Positions 25,347 to 33,625 of a stretch of DNA of 37,980 nucleotides are shown here, in pieces. Below the pieces are notes generated by a model. The model worked only from the letters and a program-made list of their open reading frames with translations. It was not told where the DNA came from and ran no database searches. How positions within the stretch are numbered: position 1 is the first letter of the stretch; the number at the start of each line of letters is the position of its first letter. Position numbers and translations under genes: made by a program. This DNA is from Akkermansiaceae bacterium. GTDB taxonomy: Bacteria; Verrucomicrobiota; Verrucomicrobiia; Verrucomicrobiales; Akkermansiaceae. The stretch is from contig CAIVSK010000131.1 in the NCBI GenBank assembly GCA_903908495.1, positions 1 through 37,980 on the forward strand, read 5' to 3'.

Positions 25347-25470
25347 TGCTTGTCAAGTTCGCGAGCCTGCGGCTGAAAACATCGGCGACGGCGTAGAGGG
25401 TGATGCCCATGCAGCCCAAGCCGATGGCCGACACTGTGAGTCCCTGATTTCCGAGTGTTCTCTGTTTCAT
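25336..25470 (-). pseudogene. N-terminal fragment of an aldo/keto reductase
   Basis: From ATG 25470 the minus strand codes for MKQRTLGNQGLTVSAIGLGC followed by MGI. This is the standard start of aldo/keto reductases (first strand and the G-L-G-C-M-G turn). The sequence then departs from the family and stops at 25336-25338, 44 codons in. It overlaps the first codons of the methyltransferase frame by a few bases and is certainly not functional as an AKR. Confidence 0.7.
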
Positions 25471-25550
25471 GGGCTTAGGCATAAATTGAAAGGGTTCGCA
25501 GCGCACCCAAGTAGACTCCCACAGAACGAGCCAGCAATCAAAAAGATTCT

Positions 25551-26543
25551 ATGAAAGCAATCATCATCGCCAGCCAGGCATCAGCCATCCTCGCTATCCT
25601 TCATTTGGCCGCAGGTCCCCTCCGGGCAGCCGGGCCGCTTGTCGCCGACAAGCCAATCCCTGTTCCAGACTCGAAGGGTGGCTTCGATTTCCTGGAAGTG
25701 GACCCGGCACAGCGCCGGCTACTCGCGAGCCACGCTGGCAACGGGACGCTCGACGTGTTTGATCTCGATACCGGCAAGCTTATCAAACACATCCCTACCG
25801 GCATGGCCCAGGACGCCGCTGTTAATGCCGAAGCCGGTAAATATTATGTCGGCGTCAGCACCGAGAAGATTGTCGCCATCGTGGATAGCAAGACGCTGGA
25901 GAAAACCGGCGAAATCAAAATCCCGGGACCATCGGATGCCGTGGTCTTCAATCCGAAGAACCGCTGTCTCTATGTGGACAATGACGACGGTACGAGCGTG
26001 TTTGTCATCGACACCAGGACGGACAAGATCACCGCCACGGTCACGATTCCGGAAGCGCCGGAATATGTGTTATATGATCCGGCTAGCGATCTTATTTTCC
26101 AGAACATCAAATCGAGCGATGAAGTTGTGGTGATCGATCCCGCAAGCAACACGGTCAAGCATCACTGGCCCACGGCACCGGCCCTGAAACCTCATGGGCT
26201 CGCGCTTGACACTACCTCGCACCGCCTGTTCAGCGCCGGCAACAATGGCAAGCTCGCCATCATGGATTCGTTGAACGGCAAGGTGATCGCAACCGTGGAC
26301 ATCGCGAAGGGCGTGGATCAAATTGCTTTCGATGGCGGCAACAAGCGCGTTTACTGCGCCGGTGCGGGCGGTGTGATATCGGTGGTGCAGGAAACCGCGG
26401 ACGGAGCGACCCTGCTGGCCAATGTCAAAACCGAAAGCACGGGGAAAACACTCACCGTTGATCCGAAGACCCACGCGGTGTGGACCGCCTATGGGGATAA
26501 GGCAGGCTCCGCGAGTTATATCATGAAGCTCTCCGTGCCGTAG
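25551..26543 (+). CDS. Secreted YncE-like beta-propeller protein
   Basis: A 330-residue protein with a signal peptide (SAILAILHLAAGPLRAAG) and six to seven YVTN-type blades: GGFDFLEVDPAQRRLLASHA, GTLDVFDLDTGKLIKHIPTG, SVFVIDTRTDKITATVTIP, EVVVIDPASNTVKHHWPTA, KLAIMDSLNGKVIATVDIA. YncE-type propellers are periplasmic; some bind DNA or act in metal or redox metabolism, but no specific role can be read here. It stands alone between gene fragments, with its ATG about 80 bp after the AKR fragment on the other strand. Confidence 0.85.
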   Translation: MKAIIIASQASAILAILHLAAGPLRAAGPLVADKPIPVPDSKGGFDFLEVDPAQRRLLASHAGNGTLDVFDLDTGKLIKHIPTGMAQDAAVNAEAGKYYVGVSTEKIVAIVDSKTLEKTGEIKIPGPSDAVVFNPKNRCLYVDNDDGTSVFVIDTRTDKITATVTIPEAPEYVLYDPASDLIFQNIKSSDEVVVIDPASNTVKHHWPTAPALKPHGLALDTTSHRLFSAGNNGKLAIMDSLNGKVIATVDIAKGVDQIAFDGGNKRVYCAGAGGVISVVQETADGATLLANVKTESTGKTLTVDPKTHAVWTAYGDKAGSASYIMKLSVP

Positions 26544-26567
26544 TCTGCGTGAAAATGGGCCGCTCTC

Positions 26568-26939
26568 TCAATCCTGCTCCAGTCCCGCATCCGGGATGTG
26601 GGTGAAGGCGATGCGCATGGGTGCCTCGTCCCGACTCTCCTGCACGCGGCCATAGTAGATCACCTTGCGACCGTAGCGGGCGCCGAGGACGCCGCCCCAC
26701 GCCTTGTGCAGCTCGGGCTTGGTGGCGTCACACTGGCCCTCCACGGTGCGTATGCCGACCGCGTGCAGGCGCGCTTCCATGCTGCTGCCGATGCCGGTGA
26801 AATTACGGAGCTTGAGCGGATGCAGGATGTCCGGCAACTGGTGGTGCTCGATGATGAACAGGCCGTCGGGCTTGCGCATCTTGCTGGCGATCTTGTCGAT
26901 TGGAAAGTCGTGCTGGCCATAACCGTCCGCTGGAGCCAT
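26568..26939 (-). pseudogene. Remnant of a Y-family DNA polymerase
   Basis: The frame contains KIASKMRKPDGLFIIEHHQ, then LPDILHPLKLRNFTGIGSSM, EARLHAVGIRTVEGQCDATK and ELHKAWGGVLGARYG. This is the little-finger-proximal helix-hairpin-helix part of a DinB/UmuC-like Y-family polymerase. It jumps directly to a C-terminal-like segment RDEAPMRIAFTHIPDAGLEQ. The whole N-terminal palm with the catalytic Asp residues is missing, and an internal stretch after GGVLGARYG seems deleted. 26939 is only the first in-frame ATG. Confidence 0.65.
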
Positions 26940-26948
26940 GGTCCAGGA

Positions 26949-27176
26949 ATGAAGCAACTCGCCGCATCCATGATGATTGCCGCAGTCTCCGTCAGCACCG
27001 TGGCGGCCGAGGACGGCATGACGGAACAACTCGCCGCAGGCTATGTCAAAATGGCCCTCGCCGGGATCGACCGCGAATACCCTAACAAACCGGGAGACGT
27101 CTGGCGCGGCCCGCAGGACGTGCAGTCTCCCAGGCGGACGCACCCGGTTTGGCCACCTTCGCAGTGTATCTGCTGA
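26949..27176 (+). pseudogene. N-terminal fragment of a DUF2891 protein
   Basis: From ATG 26949 the plus strand codes for a signal peptide (LAASMMIAAVSVSTVAAE) and then LAAGYVKMALAGIDREYPNK and PQDVQSPRRTHPV, the conserved start of DUF2891 proteins. The frame then diverges and stops at 27174-27176 after only 75 residues; full family members are several hundred residues. The stretch 27180-27384 up to the xylanase stop holds only a short coding-like tail (PKTEWRENFEIPDAQEAEAL) that I cannot assign. Confidence 0.6.
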
Positions 27177-27384
27177 CGGGGGATTGAATCCAGGCCACGG
27201 TCATCCGCATGCCCGGAGTGACGATGCTCACCACGGACAGGATTCAAACCCGGGAATGGATCAGGGCATGATGGCAGCGTCCCAAGACGGAGTGGCGGGA
27301 AAACTTTGAGATCCCTGATGCACAAGAAGCGGAAGCACTGAGGGCCTGCCTGGTGTGCTTGATGCCGGGGTTTTGGTTCCCTCT

Positions 27385-28755
27385 CTAGCGAATCGAGACT
27401 CTCACGTTGGAGACCCCGGCTGTGGAAACCTCGAAGGTTGCGCGGCTTTTGTCGGCCGCGATCGTATAGGTGCCGAGGAACCCGTGAAACGTCACCTCCC
27501 CGGCGGCGTCGGTGGTCAACGCCTGCGGGCCAGTCCACCATTCCTTCTTTATCAGGTTCAGCAATGCCTCGTAGGCAGGTTTGGGCGACATGTCCTTGCG
27601 CAGCAGACCCGCCGGCGCGCCCAGCCAGCAGCCCTTGTCGGAGAAATCCCACCACGTGATCGCCTCGACGGCCGGATGCGAAAAAAGGATCGTGTAGAAC
27701 TCGGCCGCCTCCCTGGCCTGGCGCGCCTCACCCTCCGGCGTGGTGGGCCAGTCCGCGTAATTCGGGCCGGACCACCGCTGGTCCTTCTTTGGCTGGGCCG
27801 ATATGAACGTCGTCTCGGTGAAGTTCAGGGGCTTGCCGAAGCGGCCGAAGCGCTGGCAGACGTCCCAGGTCTTTTCCGCGCCCCAGTATCCGGCGTGCTG
27901 GTGCGACTGGATGCCGATGACATCGATTGGGATCTTCTTCGCGAGGCAGTCGGTGATGAGCTTCTCATATTTGTCAGATGTATCGTAGTCGTTGAGGATC
28001 AGCGTGGCTCCGGGGTTGGCCGCGCGGGCGGCGGCAAAGGTCCGGCCGATCAACTCCACCGTGCCGAGCGCGCGGGCCATCTCCGGAATGCGAGTGGTCT
28101 CCTGCGTGTAGTCGGGCATGGCGACGGCCTCGTTGACGACATCCCACGTATCCACGCTGCCGCGGAAGGCGGTCACTTCGCGCGAGATCCTGCCGAGTTG
28201 CAGCTTCTCGACCTCATTGATCGGCAGGCCCTCCAGCCACGGCGGCGATACCTGCTGCCAACACAACGGGTGCCCCTTGAGACGGATGCCCTGGTCGATG
28301 CACCATTGGGCCATCCCGCGGAGTCTGGCCTGGTCGGGCTTTCCCTCAACCTTTTCGTATGCGCCCCAGTAGAACGGGAGCGTGGCGAAGTTCAACAGGT
28401 CTGCAAAGCTCTTCTGATAGGCTTGCTGGTCGTCGGTGGCCTCCAACGGGCTGACGCCGAATGCATTGCACCCGAACAGGAACTTGTGACGCGATTGGCC
28501 GATGACCACCTGGGTGTTGGCCATCGGCTTGCCGTCGGACCCCAGCACGGTCAGCGTGACCTCGGCTGTGCGAATTTGCCGGATGCGCGCCTGGATGGCT
28601 TGCCGGGTCAAATCCATGTTGGGGGCATTCGGCGCGGAGGATTCCGGAGCGGCAGGCACAGTCAAGGTGACAGCCAGGATCGTCAGCAGCCCCAGGGCGA
28701 TTGCGGAAGCGGGATGCCGCCAAACGGAGGGTTGTAACGGTTTGGATGGTCGCAT
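27385..28755 (-). CDS. Endo-1,4-beta-xylanase, glycoside hydrolase family 10
   Basis: A 456-residue secreted enzyme with a signal peptide (IALGLLTILAVTLTVPAA). After a short beta-domain (TAEVTLTVLGSDGKPMANTQ) the GH10 barrel begins: FGCNAFGV, FYWGAYEKVEGKPD, IRLKGHPLCWQ, then the acid/base segment TWDVVNEAV (Glu near 209), ILNDYD, GIQSHQHAGYWG, the nucleophile segment LNFTETTF (Glu near 315) and ITWWDFSDKGCWLGAPAGLL. This is the full set expected for xylanase. The C-terminus (GEVTFHGFLGTYTIAADKSR) is a small beta-domain. Hydrolysis of beta-1,4-xylan outside the cytoplasm is expected. Confidence 0.92.
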   Translation of the reverse strand: MRPSKPLQPSVWRHPASAIALGLLTILAVTLTVPAAPESSAPNAPNMDLTRQAIQARIRQIRTAEVTLTVLGSDGKPMANTQVVIGQSRHKFLFGCNAFGVSPLEATDDQQAYQKSFADLLNFATLPFYWGAYEKVEGKPDQARLRGMAQWCIDQGIRLKGHPLCWQQVSPPWLEGLPINEVEKLQLGRISREVTAFRGSVDTWDVVNEAVAMPDYTQETTRIPEMARALGTVELIGRTFAAARAANPGATLILNDYDTSDKYEKLITDCLAKKIPIDVIGIQSHQHAGYWGAEKTWDVCQRFGRFGKPLNFTETTFISAQPKKDQRWSGPNYADWPTTPEGEARQAREAAEFYTILFSHPAVEAITWWDFSDKGCWLGAPAGLLRKDMSPKPAYEALLNLIKKEWWTGPQALTTDAAGEVTFHGFLGTYTIAADKSRATFEVSTAGVSNVRVSIR

Positions 28756-28816
28756 TTCCTGGAAAGTAGCAATTCGGCACGCGGATGCACGGAAAATCCC
28801 GGCCGGTCTTCGGATG

Positions 28817-29068
28817 TCAGCGATTTGCCATCGGGTTCACTTTGTCTCGATCATCGGTCCAATCCGACTCCCACCGCCAGACGTTCAGGTTGTGGAGTGT
28901 GGCCCGAGACTCCCGCCATCGGTCCGGAGTCGGCGTCACCTTGACCGGATCGCCATCCTTCCGACCGCGGGATGTGGAATACACGAGGGTACTGCCAGGA
29001 AATTCTTTTGCGGTGAAGGCCGTTGTAAGAGCCGGTGGCCGGACCGGAGGTGGGGAAATGGGGGATGA
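28817..29068 (-). pseudogene. Coding remnant without a start
   Basis: Between the xylanase and the C39-like gene one minus-strand frame is open and coding-like. It reads TTAFTAKEFPGSTLVYSTSR, then PVKVTPTPDRWRESRATLHN and LNVWRWESDWTD, ending at TGA 28817-28819. A TAG closes it upstream at about 29069 and there is no ATG or plausible alternative start. The W-rich pattern (dRWrEsRatLhnLnVWrWes) looks like a piece of a small conserved hypothetical protein, but I cannot name the family. Confidence 0.4.
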
Positions 29069-29075
29069 TCCGGGA

Positions 29076-30098
29076 TTACCCGCCGGAGATTCCTAACGGA
29101 CTGGGCGCAGTGGTGATAGACTCTTTCGTGGCTCCTGCAGTCGCCGGGCGCACGGTGATGAGCGAATTGAAGGCACTGGCGCAAATCCAGCGAACCGCGT
29201 CGGGAGTTCGGGTCGGGTAGAAATTGTCACTGACACCCACGAAGGCACTTCCATCGAGTTGCATCCAGCCAACGGCCGCGACTTCGTGTCCCCATGAGAG
29301 ATGGGGTTTGTGGGGCAGGCGGACCGTGCAAGAAGCCACACACGGCCGGCCGGCCTCGATCTCGGACTTCAGCGTGTCAAAGTTGAACCGGTGCCATTGG
29401 CTCGCAAGCGGAACCTGGTGTGCGTCTGCATCAACCTGAATGGCGCGGGCAAGATCTTGCGGCATGGCTCCAGCCAACGTCAGGCCATCCTCGGTGTAAC
29501 CATCCTTGTCGGGCACCGGTTCCATCTTGAGGCGCGATCGGAGGCGCCTCGCGAAATCTTGCAGCAGATGGGTGCCAGCATCGCCCCGCCACTGAGGCTG
29601 ACCGTGGGCGATCCAAAAACCAAGCACGCTCGCACCGGCGGTCGGCACACACCCGGAGGCGATGGGCGGGCCTCCTATTTGCGGTATGGGAAATTGTTGA
29701 AGCGCGGGCACACCGGCCAGCACTTTTGCACTGGGGGTAGCGACCGCCAGCGGGGCGTCGAAGGCAAACTCGAGCAACCTGCCCGATCCTGTCGAGTCCC
29801 ACGCGAGATAGCCCGTGCCACCCCGGGGACCGACCACCTTCGCCCACCAAGCTGGCGGGAGACCTGTCGGCCAGGTCTGGTCCGGCTTCTGTTCGACGAG
29901 CCGGATCTCTTCGAGTCGCGAGCCTTTCCAGTCGCTCAGCCACGGCAGCGCGGTCAGGAGGGTTACATGCGCCTGGCCTTGGGCGCGGGTGCCCGGCTCG
30001 ACCTTGCCAATGATCGGGCCCGGAGGTTCAGCCGCATCGGCAGCGCCGACGTGCAGAGCGAAGCACGCCAGCTGGATCAGGCGGGAAAGAAGTGCCAT
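29076..30098 (-). CDS. Secreted C39-fold (papain-like) protein
   Basis: A 340-residue protein from MALLSRLIQLACF, with a signal peptide ending near VGAADA. A longer start at 30137 would precede it by 13 residues. The C-terminal half has the layout of peptidase_C39_2 proteins: catalytic-Cys segment ASGCVPTAGASVLGFW (Cys near 150), His segment LSWGHEVAAVGW (His near 271) and VSDNFYPTR with a downstream Asn. The N-terminal half (VTLLTALPWLSDWKGSRLEE, WAKVVGPRGGTGYLAWDSTG) is a beta-rich domain. A protease or a structurally related amidase is likely. There is no bacteriocin or ABC exporter nearby, so a role in peptide export is unlikely. Confidence 0.7.
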   Translation of the reverse strand: MALLSRLIQLACFALHVGAADAAEPPGPIIGKVEPGTRAQGQAHVTLLTALPWLSDWKGSRLEEIRLVEQKPDQTWPTGLPPAWWAKVVGPRGGTGYLAWDSTGSGRLLEFAFDAPLAVATPSAKVLAGVPALQQFPIPQIGGPPIASGCVPTAGASVLGFWIAHGQPQWRGDAGTHLLQDFARRLRSRLKMEPVPDKDGYTEDGLTLAGAMPQDLARAIQVDADAHQVPLASQWHRFNFDTLKSEIEAGRPCVASCTVRLPHKPHLSWGHEVAAVGWMQLDGSAFVGVSDNFYPTRTPDAVRWICASAFNSLITVRPATAGATKESITTAPSPLGISGG

Positions 30099-30281
30099 GC
30101 ACGGGACCTGATGCAGTCTGCGGTGGGGAATATTCATTGGGAGAGATATTGAAAATATTGATAGGGCCTAGCGATGCATCACCAGGATGCGAAGAAAGGT
30201 GTCGCGCGGAATTCGCCTGGAAATCGCCGGGGTGGCGCGCATGGAAAAGCGATAGTACGACCTGGGGTACGATGAAGGGGC

Positions 30282-30542
30282 CTAAGCCTGCTTCAGCAAC
30301 TTCTCGACCTTGGCCTTGGTCGTCGCCGTGTGCTTGCCACCGACCAACCTCGCGCCTTCAAGGACCATTTTCAACCCCGCCAGCGCGGCTTCGGCGGCGG
30401 CGAACGATTTAGCCTCGTCGCCGTATGCCTTGTCGGAGAAATACTTGGTGAAGGACGAGCCCTTGCGGCTGATGGCGAGACGCCAGCCCTGGAAGGCGGC
30501 GGTTTCGTAGGTCATGCGGGTCAGGTTCTTGATCGATTTCAT
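30282..30542 (-). CDS. Small basic protein of unknown function
   Basis: 86 residues, 12 Lys. The centre (FQGWRLAISRKGSSFTKYFS, then DEAKSFAAAEAALAGLKMVL) predicts a three-stranded sheet followed by a long helix, reminiscent of an AP2-like DNA-binding domain, but the match is by eye only. The Ala/Lys-rich tail ends KVEKLLKQA. It stands alone, divergent from the HMCES-type gene. The 140 bp between it and the C39 gene shows nothing. Confidence 0.6.
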   Translation of the reverse strand: MKSIKNLTRMTYETAAFQGWRLAISRKGSSFTKYFSDKAYGDEAKSFAAAEAALAGLKMVLEGARLVGGKHTATTKAKVEKLLKQA

Positions 30543-30728
30543 GGGGGATGCTGGGTTCGGGTTGATGCAGGGGTGGATTTTGAGATCTTTGTCCGCCCTG
30601 TCTAGCCGATATTAGGTGGCGTGCCAAGTGATTTTCGGTGCAGCATTCTTAGCGCATTTGACTCTGGCCAGACCTGCCGCATCCACCTTTCCCTGTTGCC
30701 CTGCGCAAGCTGGCGGGTAGATTGCGCC

Positions 30729-31331
30729 ATGTGCAACAGCTACCGGATAGCCCCGAAGAACGGCACGGACAAGGGCGTCCGGGCCAAAGTCTCGGCGGCG
30801 GCAGCCACGCTTGCCACGCCGCTTGTGCGCCCGTCAGATCCCGGCGTGGTGGTGCTGACCGACGAGCGGGTGGAGATCATGCGCTGGGGATTTCACCGGA
30901 GTTTCAACCCGGCCGTCAACAACGCCAGGTCTGACAAGTTGGAAGCCGGCATGTGGGCAGCGGCCTATCGGGAGAGGCGCTGCGTCATTCCCGTGTCAGC
31001 GTTTTACGAGTGGGGACCAGGTAGCGGCGGACGCAAGCAGGCCCACGAGTTCAGCGATTCGGAGGATGACTACCTGTGGATTGCCGGGCTATGGGAACCG
31101 GGAGGCGAGCATGGGCCGAGCTACACGATGGTGACCACCGAGGCGTCGCCGGTCATGGCAGCCATCCACAGCCGCATGCCGGCGGTGCTGCGCCCGGATG
31201 AGGTGCAGGGGTTTCTCGATGGTGGCTGTCGTTGGAACTTCCAGCCGTATAGCGGAGCGCTGGCCGTGGTGCCATGTGCCAGCCCCCTCAAGAATGGTGG
31301 CGGAAGTGTCGGGCAGCAGGAGCTGTTCTGA
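30729..31331 (+). CDS. SOS response-associated peptidase family protein (HMCES/YedK)
   Basis: A 200-residue SRAP-domain protein starting MCNSY, so that after Met removal Cys2 becomes the N-terminal nucleophile that crosslinks abasic sites in single-stranded DNA. The other conserved residues are present: NNARSDKLE, CVIPVSAFYEWG (active-site Glu) and AAIHSRMPAVL (active-site His). The frame is open upstream to 30621, but Cys2 fixes the start. The length is normal for short bacterial members. No LexA box was recognised upstream. Confidence 0.92.
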   Translation: MCNSYRIAPKNGTDKGVRAKVSAAAATLATPLVRPSDPGVVVLTDERVEIMRWGFHRSFNPAVNNARSDKLEAGMWAAAYRERRCVIPVSAFYEWGPGSGGRKQAHEFSDSEDDYLWIAGLWEPGGEHGPSYTMVTTEASPVMAAIHSRMPAVLRPDEVQGFLDGGCRWNFQPYSGALAVVPCASPLKNGGGSVGQQELF

Positions 31332-31490
31332 GTCGAATCATTTTGGGAACACGGATGACGCCGGGTGAGAACCGCGATGCTTTCACTCAACCACCTCTCT
31401 GCCTGCGCTGGACTGTGCCTGCTCGGTCCCATCCTCCCGAGATGCAAGCCAAGCGTGACGGATGGCTGGGATGGAAGGGGGGTGCCAGCT

Positions 31491-31694
31491 TTAATCCTTG
31501 TGGCGATTTCCACTCACCTTGATAACCACGCCAAGCGCAACGAACGCACATGCCGCAATCGCAGCCCTAGCCCAGATAGAGCCAAACTCGGCACGCAGGC
31601 CCATCAGCGCGCCGAACACGAGGACGCCGGCAAGCGCGGGCCACGCGCGACGCTGGGTGAGCCGGTCGTTCCGTTGTGGTGGGAACGTGTTCAT
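31491..31694 (-). CDS. Small two-helix membrane protein
   Basis: 67 residues with two hydrophobic segments (ALAGVLVFGALMGL and AAIAACAFVALGVVI) separated by a short loop, and a basic C-terminus (KVSGNRHKD). The function is unknown. Its ATG overlaps the stop of the truncated SDR frame upstream by ATGA, suggesting translational coupling. The 31332-31490 gap to the HMCES-type gene holds nothing recognisable. Confidence 0.6.
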   Translation of the reverse strand: MNTFPPQRNDRLTQRRAWPALAGVLVFGALMGLRAEFGSIWARAAIAACAFVALGVVIKVSGNRHKD

Positions 31695-31834
31695 AGCAGA
31701 TAGCCGTGGGGTGCGTGCTCAGCCCAAAGAGTTTCAATCACGGTGTTAGGTTCCAGCAGGAATCGTTCGGTCAGTCCAAGACCGATTCCGGTGGCGCCGC
31801 CCGTGATCAGGATTTTGTTATTTGATAGTTTCAT
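31691..31834 (-). pseudogene. Truncated short-chain dehydrogenase (SDR) N-terminus
   Basis: From ATG 31834 it codes for LSNNKILITGGATGIGLGLT, the first strand and glycine-rich NAD(P)-binding turn (TGGATGIG) of an SDR, then RFLLEPNTVIE. The frame departs and stops at 31691-31693 after 47 residues; a full SDR needs about 250. No Ser-Tyr-Lys triad remains. It sits between the GH29-like gene (upstream) and the small membrane protein. Confidence 0.7.
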
Positions 31835-31863
31835 GAGGTTGTTGAGATTGTTATCGCTGTGTC

Positions 31864-32847
31864 TCAGGGTCGCGCGATAGCCCGGAATTGCTCCGCCTGC
31901 TCTGTGGCAATCGCGCCGATGGGGCCGACATTGGGATCCCAGTTCGGCCCCATGTCCAGCGTGACTGCGCCGCCCTGCTTGGTAACCTTCTGGAACCACG
32001 CGCGCCAGAGTTCGGTGGGCTGGCGGACGTCGCGCCGCCCCCATTGCGAGCCGAGGAAGCTCAGCGCGTGCCACTGCGAGCCATCGACCCAGCGCGCGGT
32101 GGGAACTACATTGAATGGCTCGTTGAGCTCGCCTGCGGTGTAATCTTCCGCCCGGGTGTGGCGGATGAGCCGGACGCCGGGGTTGAAGGTGACGATGGCC
32201 TTGGGATTGCCGCGCTTGACGGCGTCGGCATAGATGCGCGCCATGTCCTCGTTGAAGCCGACTCCCTGATAGCCACCATCGAACCACCAGCCGGAAACCT
32301 TGTCGCCATAGCGTGCGGACCATTCATGGATGACCTCCGCCCATTGCTTGGCGAAGGCAAGGTCGATGGGCTGGTCGCTCGGTCCTTGGCGCAGGCCGAA
32401 GGCCTTTTGAGCACGTGGATCGTTGTTCGGCGCCTGGCAGGGCAGATAGAGCATCAGGCGGATGCCTTTGGCCTGCAGCGCGCGGTGAAGGTCTAGCGGC
32501 AGATCGCGCCGTGCGCAGCGCTCACCAGTCTGATAGCCGCTGATCCGTTCGTAGGTCGCATTGGGCGCGTTGAACCAACCGGAGTTTTGGCCGAGGGTGA
32601 ACACGAGGTACTTGGCACCGATACCGTCGAGTTGGGTCGCCAGCGCCGCCACGTCGAAATCGTTGACCTTCGGGAACTGCGCCGCGTCACCGGGCAGGAA
32701 GTGCATGAACGCGCCAATGCGTGCCTCCTTCAACCAATCAGCCAACCGCGGCCCTGCCTGCGCTGTGGGCACGGTGGCGGGCTCCGCTGCGAGGACCGGC
32801 ACGACGATGCCGATGAACAAAAGACAGGCTGCTGCAAGCTGCTTCAT
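31864..32847 (-). CDS. Secreted GH29-like (alpha-L-fucosidase-type) protein
   Basis: A 327-residue protein with a signal peptide (LLFIGIVVPVLAAE). The layout follows GH29 barrels: LKEARIGAFMHFLPGDAAQF, LDGIGAKYLVFTLGQNSGWF, a nucleophile-type segment GWWFDGGYQG, then IVTFNPGV and GGAVTLDMGPNWDPNVGPIG. The first His-Trp motif of classical fucosidases (FIHWG) is replaced by MHFLP and the protein is shorter than the usual about 450 residues, lacking the C-terminal beta-sandwich. It may be a fucosidase relative with a different sugar, or inactive. Divergent from the SDR at 32904. Confidence 0.72.
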   Translation of the reverse strand: MKQLAAACLLFIGIVVPVLAAEPATVPTAQAGPRLADWLKEARIGAFMHFLPGDAAQFPKVNDFDVAALATQLDGIGAKYLVFTLGQNSGWFNAPNATYERISGYQTGERCARRDLPLDLHRALQAKGIRLMLYLPCQAPNNDPRAQKAFGLRQGPSDQPIDLAFAKQWAEVIHEWSARYGDKVSGWWFDGGYQGVGFNEDMARIYADAVKRGNPKAIVTFNPGVRLIRHTRAEDYTAGELNEPFNVVPTARWVDGSQWHALSFLGSQWGRRDVRQPTELWRAWFQKVTKQGGAVTLDMGPNWDPNVGPIGAIATEQAEQFRAIARP

Positions 32848-32903
32848 GGCCGGAGGATGGCTTGCAAATGGCCGACTATCAAGTACGCTCTTTGGCCGGC
32901 ACC

Positions 32904-33590
32904 ATGAAACCGAAAACCGTCGTCATCACCGGCTGCACCCGTGGACTCGGCCGCGCCATGGTCCCTGTCTTCATCGAAGCCGGGTGGCAGGTTGTCGGCT
33001 GCGGACGCGATCAGTCGCAGATTGCCATGCTCCGGCAGCAGGTCCCGTCGCCACATCTCTTTGACGTCTGCGATGTCTCGCGCGAGACCGATGTCGCCGC
33101 CTTCTGCGCCGTTGTTTTGAAAATCTTTGGCGCGCCTGACTTCGTGCTGAACAACGCCGCCACGGTTAATCCACCGGCGCCGCTGTGGGAGATCAGCGCG
33201 GAGGATTTTGGCCGCACCATCGACACCAACATCAAAGGGCCGGCCTCCATGATGCGTCACCTGCTGCCTGCGATGCTTGAGCGCGGCAGCGGTGTGATCG
33301 TCAACTTCTCATCGGGCTGGGGGCGCAGCACTGCTGCTGGCGTTGCTCCCTATTGCGCCACGAAATTCGCCATCGAAGGCATGTCAATGGCCGCAGCCCA
33401 GGAGACCGGCGGCAAGGTCGCCATCATCCCGGTGAATCCGGGCATCATCGACACCGCAATGCTGCGCACCTGCTTCGGCAGCGAGGCCGGTCACTACCCG
33501 GATGCCGACGAGTGGGCCAGGCGCGCCGTGCCATTTTTCATCCAGCTCGGCAGCAAGGACCATGGCCGCCCGTTGACTGTGCCGGGCTGA
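32904..33590 (+). CDS. Short-chain dehydrogenase/reductase (SDR)
   Basis: A 228-residue classical SDR: cofactor turn TGCTRGLG at residues about 9-16, NNAATVNPP (structural NNAG-type motif), IVNFSSGWG with the catalytic Ser, and YCATK with the catalytic Tyr/Lys. An NAD(P)-dependent oxidoreductase of unknown substrate. MKPKTVVITG is chosen over an in-frame ATG at 32862. It is intact, in contrast to the SDR fragment 1 kb away. It is adjacent and divergent to the GH29-like gene (56 bp between starts), so a shared promoter region and sugar-related role are possible. Confidence 0.9.
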   Translation: MKPKTVVITGCTRGLGRAMVPVFIEAGWQVVGCGRDQSQIAMLRQQVPSPHLFDVCDVSRETDVAAFCAVVLKIFGAPDFVLNNAATVNPPAPLWEISAEDFGRTIDTNIKGPASMMRHLLPAMLERGSGVIVNFSSGWGRSTAAGVAPYCATKFAIEGMSMAAAQETGGKVAIIPVNPGIIDTAMLRTCFGSEAGHYPDADEWARRAVPFFIQLGSKDHGRPLTVPG

Positions 33591-33625
33591 GGGCGTGAGG
33601 TGGGGCATGCTGCGGAAATCATGTT

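Noticed and set aside
27355..28737. 460-residue plus-strand ORF
   Set aside because: It is the antisense of the GH10 xylanase, whose catalytic motifs are all on the minus strand.
31365..31703. 112-residue plus-strand ORF
   Set aside because: Mostly antisense to the small membrane protein, with poor codon character and no family resemblance.
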